A DNA stretch of 64,000 bases from Plantactinospora mayteni (GCF_016862935.1 NZ_BONX01000056.1:1-64000), one strand, 5' to 3'. Positions 7,454 to 16,213 are shown, numbered from the stretch's first letter. Program-made: numbers and translations. The notes: generated by a model from the sequence alone, not told the origin.

Positions 7454-10400
7454 ACGCACCTGTGCCCCCGGCCGGCACCGACTCCCTGCGCCTGCGGATC
7501 CTCGGCCCGTTACGGATGTGGCGCGGCGCTGCCGAGCTGGATGCGGGCCCCCGGCAACAGGCGTACCTGCTGGCCCTGCTCCTGGCCCGGGTAGGCCAGC
7601 CGATGACGACGAGCGAGCTGATCGGCCTGATCTGGGGCGACGACGCCCCCACCAGCGCGCTCAACGTCATCCAGAAGTACATCGGTGCACTGCGGCGGCT
7701 GCTCGAGCCCGCGATCCCCGCCCGGGAAACCGGCTCGTACCTGCACCGCCGCGGCAACGCGTACCTGTTCAGCGCCGGCCCCGGCACGCTGGACCTGGTC
7801 GCCTTCCGGGAACTGCTCGACGCCGCCAGGGCCGCCCTGGCGCAGCAAGAGCACGAAACCGCGCTCGAGCACTACGTCGACGCGCTCGCCCTCTGGCAGG
7901 GCCCCGCGGCGGAAGGGTTCACCCACGGAACAACCGCGATGGCGATCTTCGCCGCTCTCGACGACGAGTTCCACGCCGCCTGCACGGCTGCGGCCGACCT
8001 GGCCGTGTCGCTACGCCGACCAGAACGGGTACTCCCGGCGTTGCAGCTCGCCACCAAGATGGCGCCGTTCCACGAACCCGTACAGGCCAGTCTCATCTCC
8101 ACCCTGGGCGCCGCCGGTCGCCAGGCCGAAGCGCTGTCAGCGTTCCGCGTACTCCGGGATCGCCTGGCCGACGAGCTTGGCATCGACCCTGGCCCGGCGG
8201 TGCAGGCGGCATACCTGCGGGTGCTGACCCAGGCCCCGGTGTCCGCGCCCGAGGCAGTCCCGGGCGGCGCGGCTGGCGGCGCGCCCGCACGGAAGGCCGC
8301 CAGCCTGATCGGCCGGGCCGAGGAACTCGCCGTGCTGTGGCAGTCCACGGCGGCGGCGCTCACCGGCAGCAGCGGCCTCGCCGTCGTCGAGGGCGAACCG
8401 GGCGTGGGTAAGACCCGCCTGCTGGAGGAGGCCGCCGACGTGGCGGACCAGCGCGGCATGCGCGTCGTCTGGGCCTCCTGCCTGGAAGGCGACGGAACTC
8501 CCTCGATGTGGCCGTGGGAGCAGGCGCTCACCACCGTCCTCGACAGCCTGCCCGCGTCGTCGCGGGAGAAGTGGCTGGCCAGCGAACTCGGTAGCCTCCT
8601 CGAATCGCGGTACGACGACACGGCGCCGGTGGTCTCCGGCGGCCGGGCCCAGTTCCGCCTGTTCGAGCAGGTCGTCACCGTTATCGGCCAGGCCGCCGCC
8701 GAACGGCCGATACTGCTCGTCCTGGACGATCTTCAATGGGCCGATGCCGCCTCGCTCCAGCTCTTCGGCCACCTGGCGGGCCGGCTGCCGACCGGCACCG
8801 CGATCATCGGCGCCCTCCGCGACCGGGCGCCCGCACCGGGCTCCGACCTTTCCCGGGTACTGGCCGCCGCCAGCCGGCTGCCCAGCCACCGCAGGATCCG
8901 ACTCGGCCCTCTCAGCCTGGCCGACGTGGCCGAACTCATCCGCCGCGAAGCCGGCCAGGAGCCCGGCGCCGACGTCGCCCGCAGCATCCACGCCCGTACC
9001 GCCGGCAACCCGTTCTACGTCCGGGAACTGTCTCGGCTGCTCAGCGACCGTGGTGCGCTCGCCGACGACACGGCACCGGTGCGGGCCGGGGTGCCGTCGA
9101 CGGTGCGGGACGTCGTCCGTGGCCGGATGGCCGGCCTCGACGACGGCGCCCGCGACCTGCTACAGATCGCCGCGCTCATCGGCCGCGACGTCGACCTCGG
9201 CCTGCTCGCCCGGGCCGCCGACGCCGACGCCGCGGACTGCCTCGAACGCCTCGAACCGCTGCAAGCGCTCGGTCTGCTCGAAACGAGACCCGAGGACCCG
9301 TACTCGTTGCGCTTCGCGCACGACCTGGTACGCGAGTCGATCACGGAGACGACGACGCCACAGCGGGCGATCCGGCTGCACCTGCGCGTCGCGGACGCGC
9401 TCGAAGCACGCCAGGCGGACGACGAGTCCAGTACCGAGAGCCTCGCCTACCACCTGTGGGCCGCCGGCCCCCTCGCCGACCCGGTACGCACCGCGGAGGC
9501 GCTCAAGCGCGCCGGCCGTCGCGCGGCGGCCAAGCTCGCGTTCGCGGCCGCCGACCGCCACCTGGAGACGGCCGCCCAGGTCGCACGGAACGCCGGCCTG
9601 CCGGAGCTGGAGCTCTCCGCCCTCTCGCTGCTCGCCATCGCCCCGCGCCGGCAGGCCGGGTTCGGCGGCACGACGTTCGACCTGCTGGAGCGTGCCGAAC
9701 ACCTGGCCCGCCAGCTCGGCCGCGACGTCGAGGCCGCCGGCCTCCTCTTCGCTCGCCTGTTCGGGGCCTACACCTTCCTGGAGCCGGACCGCGAACGTCT
9801 GGTCCGCCGGCTGTACGAGCAGGGGGAGGCGTCTCCCGATCCGATCCTCCGGGTGTACGGCCGGCAGGCATGGGGCCTGCACCAGTGGGACATCGGCAAC
9901 ATCGGCGAGGCACACCGGTACTTCATGGCGAACGACCCCGCCGTGCTGCACGGCGCCGTCTCGGCGCACAGCGAGACCTCCGTCCGGCGTGACGTCTCGG
10001 GTGAGTGGCCCGGCTGGCGGGCCGTCGTGACCGCACTGCACGGTGACGCCGAGACGGCGGGCACCATGATCGACGAGTGGAACGGCCCGGCCGACCCGAT
10101 GGGGGTCGCGACCTGGGCCTACTACATCACCATCATCGCCTCCATGGCCGGTGACCCGGGCTGGGTGATCCGCACGATCGAGCGGTGGATGGCCATGGGC
10201 ACCGGCCGCACCGCCGTCCAGCAGGAGCACTACGTGCGACTGAACTGGTACTGGGCCCGGGCCCTCACCGGCGACGATCCGGCCGGGATCGCGGTAGAGG
10301 CCGAACAGTTGCTGGCCACGACGCTGGTCGACCCGCCGCGCTGGGGCATCGCGTACCACAACGGCCTGCTCGCCGAGATGTGGCTGGCCGCCGGGAGGCC

Positions 10401-10629
10401 GGACGAGGCCGGCGCCGCCCTCGACCGGGCGGACCGGGCGCTCGAGGCCCACGGCCAGCGCTACGCCGAAGGACTTGTCCGCCTGCTGCGGGCGCGCCTG
10501 TTACAGGCCCGGGGCGAGCCCGTCGACGTCGTCCGGGCCGCCGCCGAAGCGGCCCGCGCCTGGTCCGCCGATCGCGAGACCCACCTCTTCGCCCGCCGGG
10601 CCGAGGAGTTCGTGGCCTCGCTCGACTGA
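7450..10629 (+). CDS. SARP-type regulator with AAA ATPase and TPR domains
   Basis: 1059 residues. Domains in order are: winged-helix OmpR-like DNA-binding domain (about 13-105, LRILGPLRMWRG at its start), BTAD helical domain (about 112-258), P-loop AAA/STAND module with Walker A GEPGVGKT (about 315) and Walker B LLVLDDLQWAD (about 422), then a long TPR-like helical C terminus. Large SARPs of this build activate secondary-metabolite or stress genes in actinomycetes, with ATP binding as a switch. It overlaps the symporter gene by four bases (GTGA), an unusual partner that may provide its signal. A perfect hairpin follows the stop. Confidence 0.9.
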   Translation: MNAPVPPAGTDSLRLRILGPLRMWRGAAELDAGPRQQAYLLALLLARVGQPMTTSELIGLIWGDDAPTSALNVIQKYIGALRRLLEPAIPARETGSYLHRRGNAYLFSAGPGTLDLVAFRELLDAARAALAQQEHETALEHYVDALALWQGPAAEGFTHGTTAMAIFAALDDEFHAACTAAADLAVSLRRPERVLPALQLATKMAPFHEPVQASLISTLGAAGRQAEALSAFRVLRDRLADELGIDPGPAVQAAYLRVLTQAPVSAPEAVPGGAAGGAPARKAASLIGRAEELAVLWQSTAAALTGSSGLAVVEGEPGVGKTRLLEEAADVADQRGMRVVWASCLEGDGTPSMWPWEQALTTVLDSLPASSREKWLASELGSLLESRYDDTAPVVSGGRAQFRLFEQVVTVIGQAAAERPILLVLDDLQWADAASLQLFGHLAGRLPTGTAIIGALRDRAPAPGSDLSRVLAAASRLPSHRRIRLGPLSLADVAELIRREAGQEPGADVARSIHARTAGNPFYVRELSRLLSDRGALADDTAPVRAGVPSTVRDVVRGRMAGLDDGARDLLQIAALIGRDVDLGLLARAADADAADCLERLEPLQALGLLETRPEDPYSLRFAHDLVRESITETTTPQRAIRLHLRVADALEARQADDESSTESLAYHLWAAGPLADPVRTAEALKRAGRRAAAKLAFAAADRHLETAAQVARNAGLPELELSALSLLAIAPRRQAGFGGTTFDLLERAEHLARQLGRDVEAAGLLFARLFGAYTFLEPDRERLVRRLYEQGEASPDPILRVYGRQAWGLHQWDIGNIGEAHRYFMANDPAVLHGAVSAHSETSVRRDVSGEWPGWRAVVTALHGDAETAGTMIDEWNGPADPMGVATWAYYITIIASMAGDPGWVIRTIERWMAMGTGRTAVQQEHYVRLNWYWARALTGDDPAGIAVEAEQLLATTLVDPPRWGIAYHNGLLAEMWLAAGRPDEAGAALDRADRALEAHGQRYAEGLVRLLRARLLQARGEPVDVVRAAAEAARAWSADRETHLFARRAEEFVASLD

Positions 10630-10648
10630 CTCCCGTCAGTGAACCTTT

Positions 10649-11127
10649 TCAACCTCCCCTTGCCTTGCGGTCCGACGAACCGCAAGGCAAGGGGAGGTGC
10701 CTGAGCGCCGCGCGGTTCAGGCTGGCGACGGTCACCAGGTACAGCAACAGCCCGGCCGCGGTGAGCATGAATCCGGCCCAGACGGTGGACGGCGTGTGGT
10801 CGTCCTCGATCACCTCCAGCACCTCGCCGCGCTCCGTCTCGTTGCCGCCGGCCAAGGTCAGCACGGCGTATGTGCCGCGCCGGTCATGGCTGACCAGTGC
10901 CGGGCTGCCGGTGCTCTAGACGTGACGGTCCTGGTCACCACGCTGCTGGGCAGTGCGTCGAGCGTCTCGGTGACCGCCCGCCGGAACGCCGGGTCGTCGA
11001 ACCCTTCGGTGGTCAGCGCGCCGAAGATCTGCGTGCCCCAGATGCCGCCGAACGCCATGAAGGCCACGGCCGCGCTGATCACCCACCACCGGCGGCGGTA
11101 CATGGTCCGACCGAGACGCTCGAACAT
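10649..11127 (-). pseudogene. Degenerate MMPL family transporter
   Basis: The minus-strand ATG at 11127 opens a typical MMPL start: MFERLGRTMYRRRWWV, a membrane helix, then FGALTTEGF. The sequence then jumps to DDPAFRRAVTETLDALP, skipping residues normally between. After VVTRTVT the frame shifts: the continuation STGSPALVSHDRRGTYAVL and LAGGNETERGEVLEVIEDD lies in another frame (visible around 10810-10900). It then ends in an unrelated hydrophobic tail (VWAGFMLTAAGLLLYLVTVA). Intact MMPL proteins have about 700 residues; fewer than 160 remain. Its ATG overlaps the stop of the hydrolase gene (TGATG), so the pair was once translationally coupled. Confidence 0.75.
10653..10697. terminator. Perfect 19-bp inverted repeat, strong terminator
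   Basis: Arms 10653-10671 and 10679-10697 match base for base around a 7-nt loop (CCGACGA). It ends the SARP transcript on the plus strand. On the minus strand the broken MMPL frame reads straight through it, which supports that frame being non-functional. Confidence 0.85.
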
Positions 11128-11906
11128 CAGCGCGCTGCCCGCTTGACGATCTCGGCCGTCACGTCGGGCTGCGAGATCATCGCGACGTGCGATGCGGCGA
11201 CCTCCCGGACCTGCGACCCGGCCCGCTGCGCCATGAACCGCTGCGCCGCGGCGGGCAGCACCTGGTCGTCGCGGGCCACCAGGTACCAGGACGGAATCGT
11301 CCGCCACGCCGGTGCGCCGGACGGCTCGCCGAGCGTGCGCGCGTCAGCCGGCCGCTGGCCGGCCCACATCAGCTCCGCGGTCGCCCTCGGCACGTCGCCG
11401 GCGAACACGTCGCGGAAGACCTCCTTCTTGATGTACCCGTCGACAAGGCCCTCGCCGTAGGGACGGAAGTCCAGCGCCGCCTCGTTCAGCCTGCTCCCCG
11501 GGTACTTCGTCTGTAGCCCCAGGAGGGTTTCACCCTGGTCGGGTACGAACGCGGCCACGTAGACCAGCGCCTTCACGTTCGGGTTGGCGGCCGCCGCGTT
11601 CGTGATGACGATCCCGCCGTAGGAGTGCGCCACGAGCACCACCGGCCCGCTGAGCGTCGCCAGAACGCTGGCCAGGTAGGCGGCATCGCCGGAAACGCTG
11701 CGCAGTGGGTTGGCCGGGGCGATGACCGGGTAGCCGTCGCGGACCAGCCGTGCGGCGACGCCGTTCCAGCCGGAGGCGTCCGCGAAGGCGCCGTGCACGA
11801 GTACCACGGTCGGCTTCGGCTTGTGCGCCTGCGCGGCAGGCGCCCCGAGGAACGCACCGGCGGCGGCCACGGTTGATCCGGCCAGTATTGTTCTGCGAGT
11901 CGTCAT
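11127..11906 (-). CDS. Secreted alpha/beta hydrolase with Tat-like signal
   Basis: 259 residues. The N terminus MTTRRTILAGSTVAAAGAFL then APAAQA is a twin-arginine-type signal with a plausible AxA cleavage site. The mature part has the oxyanion HGAF, nucleophile elbow AHSYGG, acid in ARDDQVLP and catalytic histidine in ASHVAM. This resembles esterase/salicylate-esterase-like hydrolases often induced by small lipophilic compounds. Start chosen at residue MTTRR because GGAAAGGAAA lies nine bases upstream; a longer GTG frame lacks this. It is coupled to the decayed MMPL gene and divergent from the 2TM gene across an inverted repeat. Confidence 0.88.
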   Translation of the reverse strand: MTTRRTILAGSTVAAAGAFLGAPAAQAHKPKPTVVLVHGAFADASGWNGVAARLVRDGYPVIAPANPLRSVSGDAAYLASVLATLSGPVVLVAHSYGGIVITNAAAANPNVKALVYVAAFVPDQGETLLGLQTKYPGSRLNEAALDFRPYGEGLVDGYIKKEVFRDVFAGDVPRATAELMWAGQRPADARTLGEPSGAPAWRTIPSWYLVARDDQVLPAAAQRFMAQRAGSQVREVAASHVAMISQPDVTAEIVKRAAR

Positions 11907-11961
11907 TGTAGGGATTTCCTTTCCAGCAAGGGGTCGATCGCCGGCCAGCGTAGGGACGGCC

Positions 11962-12003
11962 ACTTGACGGCCACTGACGGAGCGGATTCAGTCGCCGTAA
12001 AGT
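11962..12003. promoter_or_regulatory. Imperfect 16-bp inverted repeat, probable operator
   Basis: Arms 11962-11977 and 11988-12003 match at 14 of 16 positions around a 10-nt spacer, between the divergent hydrolase and 2TM genes. No regulator gene is adjacent, so the binding protein is unknown. Confidence 0.55.
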
Positions 12004-12025
12004 GCGCGGCCCTAGCCTTCCCACC

Positions 12026-12232
12026 ATGCGATCGACGAAGAGCGAAGCCGCCACCAAGTGGGGCCTGCGAATCCACGCCCTGGGGTATGTCCTGGCCAAT
12101 GTCGGCCAAATCTTCACCTGGTACTACGCCACGCCCGAACACTTCTTCTGGCCGCTGTGGTCAATCGTCGGCTGGGGCATCGGACTCGCGTTCCACGCCT
12201 GGGCGGTCAACCGAACCCCGCACCGGGTCTGA
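12026..12232 (+). CDS. 2TM domain-containing small membrane protein
   Basis: 68 residues. Two hydrophobic segments flank TPEHFFWPLWSIVGWGIG, the hallmark of the 2TM domain (FWP-x-W then GWGIGL-x-HA). Family members are small integral membrane proteins of unknown role, sometimes fused to kinases or HTH domains. Start is ATG eight codons into a longer frame, matching the family N terminus MRSTKSEAATKWG. Confidence 0.75.
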   Translation: MRSTKSEAATKWGLRIHALGYVLANVGQIFTWYYATPEHFFWPLWSIVGWGIGLAFHAWAVNRTPHRV

Positions 12233-12587
12233 ACGGTGTCGTTCTTCCTGGAGCCCTACAGCGGATCCGCGAACACTGCCTGCCGTTGGAGTTCCAGCGG
12301 GTGCAGGAGGCGACCGGGCAAGGCTCGTTCGTCGGGAAGATCCTTATCTTCGAACGCGAGGCGATCCCGGACCGAACGGCGGTCATCCTGATCCGGGAGC
12401 CCATCGGTTTTTGAGTCCCCTTAAGACGCACGAACGCGGACGGAGATGCCCGGACTTAGGGGCGGCACGGCCTGTCTGAGGCAAGATCAGGTGCACTCAC
12501 AAGCCGCAATTCGCGTGCTGCGAAGCGTGGCTGGCTTGCCGGGTAGAGCGTCGTCTGGGCGGGCGTTCCGTATGGCTCGGCTCCTGA
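12233..12587. other. Gap with a possible gene fragment
   Basis: No intact gene is seen. The plus-strand frame from about 12255 to 12414 reads FQRVQEATGQGSFVGKILI then FEREAIPDRTAVILIREPI, which has the look of a conserved protein end rather than noise. It has no start or N-terminal domain. I do not recognise its family. The remainder holds nothing I can name. Confidence 0.3.
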
Positions 12588-13271
12588 TCAGGCGGCTCCC
12601 AGCAGGCCGGTGAGGATCCGGGCCAGGGTGTCCTCGAAGCGCTCTGCTGGTGTGGCCGGCATCAGGGAGGCTCCGGTCAGTGCCGCCGCTAGGTGGGAGT
12701 GTCGGCCTGCGGCGACCGCGTGGGCGAGGTAGGCGCCCTGCCGGTGACGGGTGCCGGAGGTGATGCTGAGTTCGTTCAGAGCGAGGGCGGCGGTGAGGGT
12801 GTTCATGACGGCGAACGCCTCCATCTTGCGCGTCGTGTCCGCCGGGTGTTCTGCGAGGACCGCCAGGACGTGTTCGAGCAGGTCGACGCCGTGTGGGCCG
12901 AGGGCGGGCCGGGTGAGCACCAGTTCGGGGAGCCAGCGGTGGCGGAGCATGAGTACCCGTCCCTGTCGGCCCACCTCCAGCAAGCCCGTCAGCCACGGGC
13001 CACCCGGGGCCGGCAGGTCGTAGCCGGCCGCGACCTCGTCGGCCATGAGGTCGAGCAGGTCGTCACGAGCGGCGACGTAGCGGTAGAGCGATGCCGCTCC
13101 GGTGCCCAGCTGAGCGGCGACGCGGCGCATGGAGACTGCCGCCAGACCCTCCCGGTCGGCCAGTGCGATCGCTGCGGCGGTGACCTCCGCCCGGGAGCGC
13201 TCCGCAGGCCGGCCCACCCCCGTTCGACGTTCCCGGAGCCATACCGGGATCGCCTGTTCCCCTGCCTCCAT
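12588..13271 (-). CDS. TetR family regulator (tetracycline-repressor-like C-terminal domain)
   Basis: 227 residues. HTH at about 25-70 with AAIALADREGLAAVSMRRVA and LGTGAASLYRYVAARDDLL; this version with VSMRRVA and SLYRYV is typical of the TetR_C-type group. The C-terminal ligand domain includes KMEAFAVMNTLTAALALNE. Start is ATG with a strong GGGAGGAGG seven bases upstream; 44 upstream codons of open frame are rejected. It is divergent from the hydrolase gene, with an inverted repeat between, so that gene is the probable target. Confidence 0.88.
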   Translation of the reverse strand: MEAGEQAIPVWLRERRTGVGRPAERSRAEVTAAAIALADREGLAAVSMRRVAAQLGTGAASLYRYVAARDDLLDLMADEVAAGYDLPAPGGPWLTGLLEVGRQGRVLMLRHRWLPELVLTRPALGPHGVDLLEHVLAVLAEHPADTTRKMEAFAVMNTLTAALALNELSITSGTRHRQGAYLAHAVAAGRHSHLAAALTGASLMPATPAERFEDTLARILTGLLGAA

Positions 13272-13304
13272 GGTCCTCCTCCCGTCGGTCGGGCTCACCG
13301 TACC

Positions 13305-13335
13305 AACGCTGTTACCATCGTTCGCGAACAGTGTT
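13305..13335. promoter_or_regulatory. Probable TetR operator
   Basis: AACGCTGTT (13305-13313) and AACAGTGTT (13327-13335) form an inverted repeat with eight of nine matches. The sequence between includes TTCGCGAA, itself palindromic. It sits between the divergent TetR and hydrolase starts. Confidence 0.65.
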
Positions 13336-13378
13336 CCCAAAGGTGGTCTGCTTCCGGGCAGGGCTTCAGGAGGTCGAG

Positions 13379-14281
13379 ATGGCCAGGACGCCGCGCATCG
13401 CACACAACGGCGACGTGATGCTCGCGGTCGACGAACTCGGGGGCGTCGGCGGCGAACCGCTACTGCTGGTCATGGGCCTCGGCGTCTCGCGGTACTGGTG
13501 GCCCGACGGCCTGGTCGACGCCCTGGTCACCGCCGGATTCCACGTAGCGGCCTTCGACGGCCGCGATGCCGGGGGCTCCACACACTTCGACGACGCCCCG
13601 GCCGGCAACCCCCTCAGCACGCTGCTGCGACCGCGACCAGCCGCCTACACCGCCGAGGACATGACCGACGACACCGTTGCCGTGCTCGACGCCCTCGACT
13701 GGCAACGTGCCCACCTCTTCGGCCTCTCGCAGGGTGGACTGGTGGCTCAGCGCACCGCGCTACGCCACCCGCAGCGGGTGCGGACGCTGACCTCCTTCGC
13801 CGCCGCGCCCAGCGACGCCCGCGGCGCCGCCGTCCTGCGGTACGTGCGCCTGCCCTTCCTGGCGCGCCTGGCGCGCCACCGCTTCCCCGCCGGCCACGAG
13901 GGCGACGTGGCGGCCGGCCTCGCTCTGGCGCGATCGGTCGCCTCACCCGGGTACCCCTTCGACGAGCAGGACGCCCGAACCCGAGTGGAACGCGAACTCG
14001 ACGCCGGACTACCCAGCGGGATCCGCGACACCCGCGCCCAAGCACGGCAGACCGGCGCATCCTGGCACGGCCCACGGCTACGGGATCTACCCGTACCGAC
14101 CCTGGTGCTCCACGGCGAGCAGGACCCGCTCCTACGCCCGGCCGCGGGCCGCCGCATCGCCAAAGCGGTGCCGAATGCACGCTACGTGGAACTGCCGGGC
14201 ACCGGTCACGACCTGCCCCGAGCCATCTGGCCCACCGTGGTGCAGGAGATCCGCGCACTGGCAGACGCCGCACGCCCCTGA
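13379..14281 (+). CDS. Alpha/beta hydrolase
   Basis: 300 residues, cytoplasmic (no signal). Oxyanion region LLVMGLGVSRYWW, nucleophile elbow GLSQGG, acid in HGEQDPLL and histidine in GTGHDLP give a complete catalytic triad. Close in type to the RdmC/aclacinomycin-methylesterase-like and haloperoxidase-like hydrolases that act on small hydrophobic esters; substrate unknown. The start has AGGAGG six bases upstream, overriding an upstream ATG. The stop overlaps the next ATG as TGATG, and the divergent TetR gene probably regulates it. Confidence 0.9.
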   Translation: MARTPRIAHNGDVMLAVDELGGVGGEPLLLVMGLGVSRYWWPDGLVDALVTAGFHVAAFDGRDAGGSTHFDDAPAGNPLSTLLRPRPAAYTAEDMTDDTVAVLDALDWQRAHLFGLSQGGLVAQRTALRHPQRVRTLTSFAAAPSDARGAAVLRYVRLPFLARLARHRFPAGHEGDVAAGLALARSVASPGYPFDEQDARTRVERELDAGLPSGIRDTRAQARQTGASWHGPRLRDLPVPTLVLHGEQDPLLRPAAGRRIAKAVPNARYVELPGTGHDLPRAIWPTVVQEIRALADAARP

Positions 14282-14763
14282 TGGGCACGCCGCACCGCAC
14301 GTTCACCGCCCCGGTGTCCACTCATAGCCGCGATGCGAGCGCGTGCTGCCGCAACTCTGTCGCGTACGCGGCGGACACCACCGTACGGTCGGGCGTGGAC
14401 GGCACGGTGCTCCGGGTAGATCGGGCCGACGTACGGAAGGCCGATGACGAGCTGACACTGATCCTCGGCGCTGCCGGCGTCCACGTTGTGCTGATCCGGT
14501 TGCGCTACGACGGCTGGGTGGACGAGGTGATCAATAGCGCTGGCTCGGTTGCGAGAGGGCCGACTGCCTGGGCCCTCATGGATCACAACCTTTCCCTCGA
14601 ACTCGATGCTCGGTCCGCCGCCGCACTCGGCTTTTCTCGCGATTGCCGACTGCGACTCGACCTGGACGAGGACACGATCCGACGGGTCCGCGCCACGCTT
14701 CTGGAGATCCTGCAATGCGCGTGCTTCGTAGTCGATACTCCGGAAGGCCGTATCGTCGGCTGA
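14281..14763 (+). CDS. Hypothetical protein coupled to hydrolase gene
   Basis: 160 residues if it starts at the ATG overlapping the hydrolase stop (TGATG). GTG codons at 14395 or 14407 would give about 120 residues, and the coding character is best from there: alternating hydrophobic strands such as HVVLIRLRYDGWVDEVI and a C-terminal helix RRVRATLLEILQCACFVV. I do not recognise the family. The composition resembles small immunity-type or effector-binding alpha/beta proteins, but that is only a resemblance. Confidence 0.5.
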   Translation: MGTPHRTFTAPVSTHSRDASACCRNSVAYAADTTVRSGVDGTVLRVDRADVRKADDELTLILGAAGVHVVLIRLRYDGWVDEVINSAGSVARGPTAWALMDHNLSLELDARSAAALGFSRDCRLRLDLDEDTIRRVRATLLEILQCACFVVDTPEGRIVG

Positions 14764-15319
14764 ACTCCTCAGCGGGGACGAAGGCGAACTCCCGCCGTGT
14801 CCGTCGGCACGCCAAGCAAGGTCAGTTGCGCGGTAGCCGCAGAGCAGGCGCGGCGACGGGCTGTGGACCGGCCACGGAGCATGGCGGCGTACGGCTGGCG
14901 CAGCGCCCGGTCAGTCAGTAGCCGAAGAGCGGATCCGCTGTGACCGGCGTCGGGCCGGGGGCCGGCCCGTACAGCACCCCCTTTTACTGAGGCGGGGACG
15001 AGCCGCCGTAGTCTACGTTGATCATCGACGCCGGAGGCAAGATCGATGGGCGCCAAGACCGCACTGCTCGCTTTCACCTAGGCGATCTGCGCCCTGCTCT
15101 GTGCGGAGCGGTCCGGTCGGACCCGGGCACCGAACCTTGCCAACCACCGCCCAGAGGATGTCATCACCGCCGCCGATGGACTGAACGCGGACTGAACGAC
15201 GAATCAACTATCCATCCAGAGTGGCATGACACGATCGCTCCGAATTCGACGGCTTGCGTCGGGCAGGGTGCCCGATCAGTACATTGTCGTCGCCGTCGGC
15301 GGAAAGGTGTGATCCGGAG
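14764..15319. other. Intergenic stretch without recognised gene
   Basis: About 550 bp. Short frames on both strands are Arg/Ala/Gly-rich with no family motif. No RNA gene, insertion sequence or long hairpin was seen. The last 80 bp are less GC-rich and should contain the promoter of the RIP gene; a TACATT at 15280 could be a -10 box, but no convincing -35 sits at normal spacing. Confidence 0.5.
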
Positions 15320-16213
15320 ATGCGAAATGCTGGTGCGCGAGGTGCGCTCGCTTGGCTCGTCTCGTTGGTGACCACGGTGGCGTTCCTGATGGCGGTACAC
15401 CCGTCGGCTGCGAAAGCCGACCCATCGAGACCGCACACGACGATCGATTGGGATGTGTCTCATCTTTCGGACGAGACGAACTACGGCCGCCAGATGGCGG
15501 CGCAAGCCTACGTCAACATGGTTACCAACCTGCGTCGGGTCGCCGGCCACGAGTTCCTGAATCGAGTCGGCGAGACGACCGACCGTGGCCAGCAAGTGAT
15601 CGAGATCCGAGTGCTGCGCGACGGAGCCCACGACCTGTCGATATACCTCTGGGCCCGGAGCCTGTACGTCATCGGATTCTGGGCGCGCAGCGGCGGGCTG
15701 GTCGGGCACCGTTTCTTCAACGATCCTGCGGTGACCGCGGCGGCTGGGGTCTTGGGGCTCCAGCAGCAGCCGCCGCGCCTGCCGTGGACTGGCAACTACG
15801 CGACGATGCCCGGCGGTTCGTACCGCCAGGACATGCGCTTCACGGCGGAACACCTGAACGAAATGCTCTACACCCTTGAGGACATGCCGGCCCAGTTGAA
15901 CGGGAGCAACGCGCAGCGGAATCATCTCGCTCAGGAAATGGTTCGCATCATCGGCGCCGTGGCAGAGGCAGCCCGCTTCGGGGCGATCGAAAATTTTGTC
16001 TATCACCGCATCCAGGATCAGGTCGATGTCGGGCTCGGCAACGCGAACCGTGAGATCGAGAATAGCTGGGCTCGCGTCTCGGACTGGATCCTGGACATCG
16101 CCTACGACCCCTCAACGGCGCCGCTGCTCCTGAACAACACATATTTCCGCACGCTGGCGGCCCTCGTGAACACGATCCATTACGTGATGATCCGGAACCC
16201 GAGCACCAAGTAA
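15320..16213 (+). CDS. Secreted ribosome-inactivating protein (rRNA N-glycosylase)
   Basis: 297 residues. A signal peptide (hydrophobic core residues 10-26, cleavage near AKA-D at 33) indicates secretion. The mature domain shows all RIP active-site positions: Tyr116 in LYVIGF, Tyr160 in GNYATM, Glu216 and Arg219 in AEAARFGAIE, and Trp250 in IENSWARVSDWI. Spacings (44, 56, 3, 31) nearly equal those of ricin A chain (43, 54, 3, 31). RIPs remove one adenine from the sarcin-ricin loop of large-subunit rRNA and stop translation. There is no lectin or other B-chain, so it is type-1-like. No immunity gene is adjacent. Known bacterial relatives, such as that of Streptomyces coelicolor, are few. Start has GGAAAGG twelve bases upstream. 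Confidence 0.88.
   Translation: MRNAGARGALAWLVSLVTTVAFLMAVHPSAAKADPSRPHTTIDWDVSHLSDETNYGRQMAAQAYVNMVTNLRRVAGHEFLNRVGETTDRGQQVIEIRVLRDGAHDLSIYLWARSLYVIGFWARSGGLVGHRFFNDPAVTAAAGVLGLQQQPPRLPWTGNYATMPGGSYRQDMRFTAEHLNEMLYTLEDMPAQLNGSNAQRNHLAQEMVRIIGAVAEAARFGAIENFVYHRIQDQVDVGLGNANREIENSWARVSDWILDIAYDPSTAPLLLNNTYFRTLAALVNTIHYVMIRNPSTK

Noticed and set aside
7450-10629. Secondary-metabolite gene cluster controlled by the SARP genes
   Set aside because: No PKS, NRPS, terpene or tailoring cluster lies near either SARP gene in this window.
15254-15319. Upstream extension of the RIP gene (22 extra codons)
   Set aside because: It would put residues with Cys and Pro before a normal signal peptide; the ATG at 15320 begins the signal directly.
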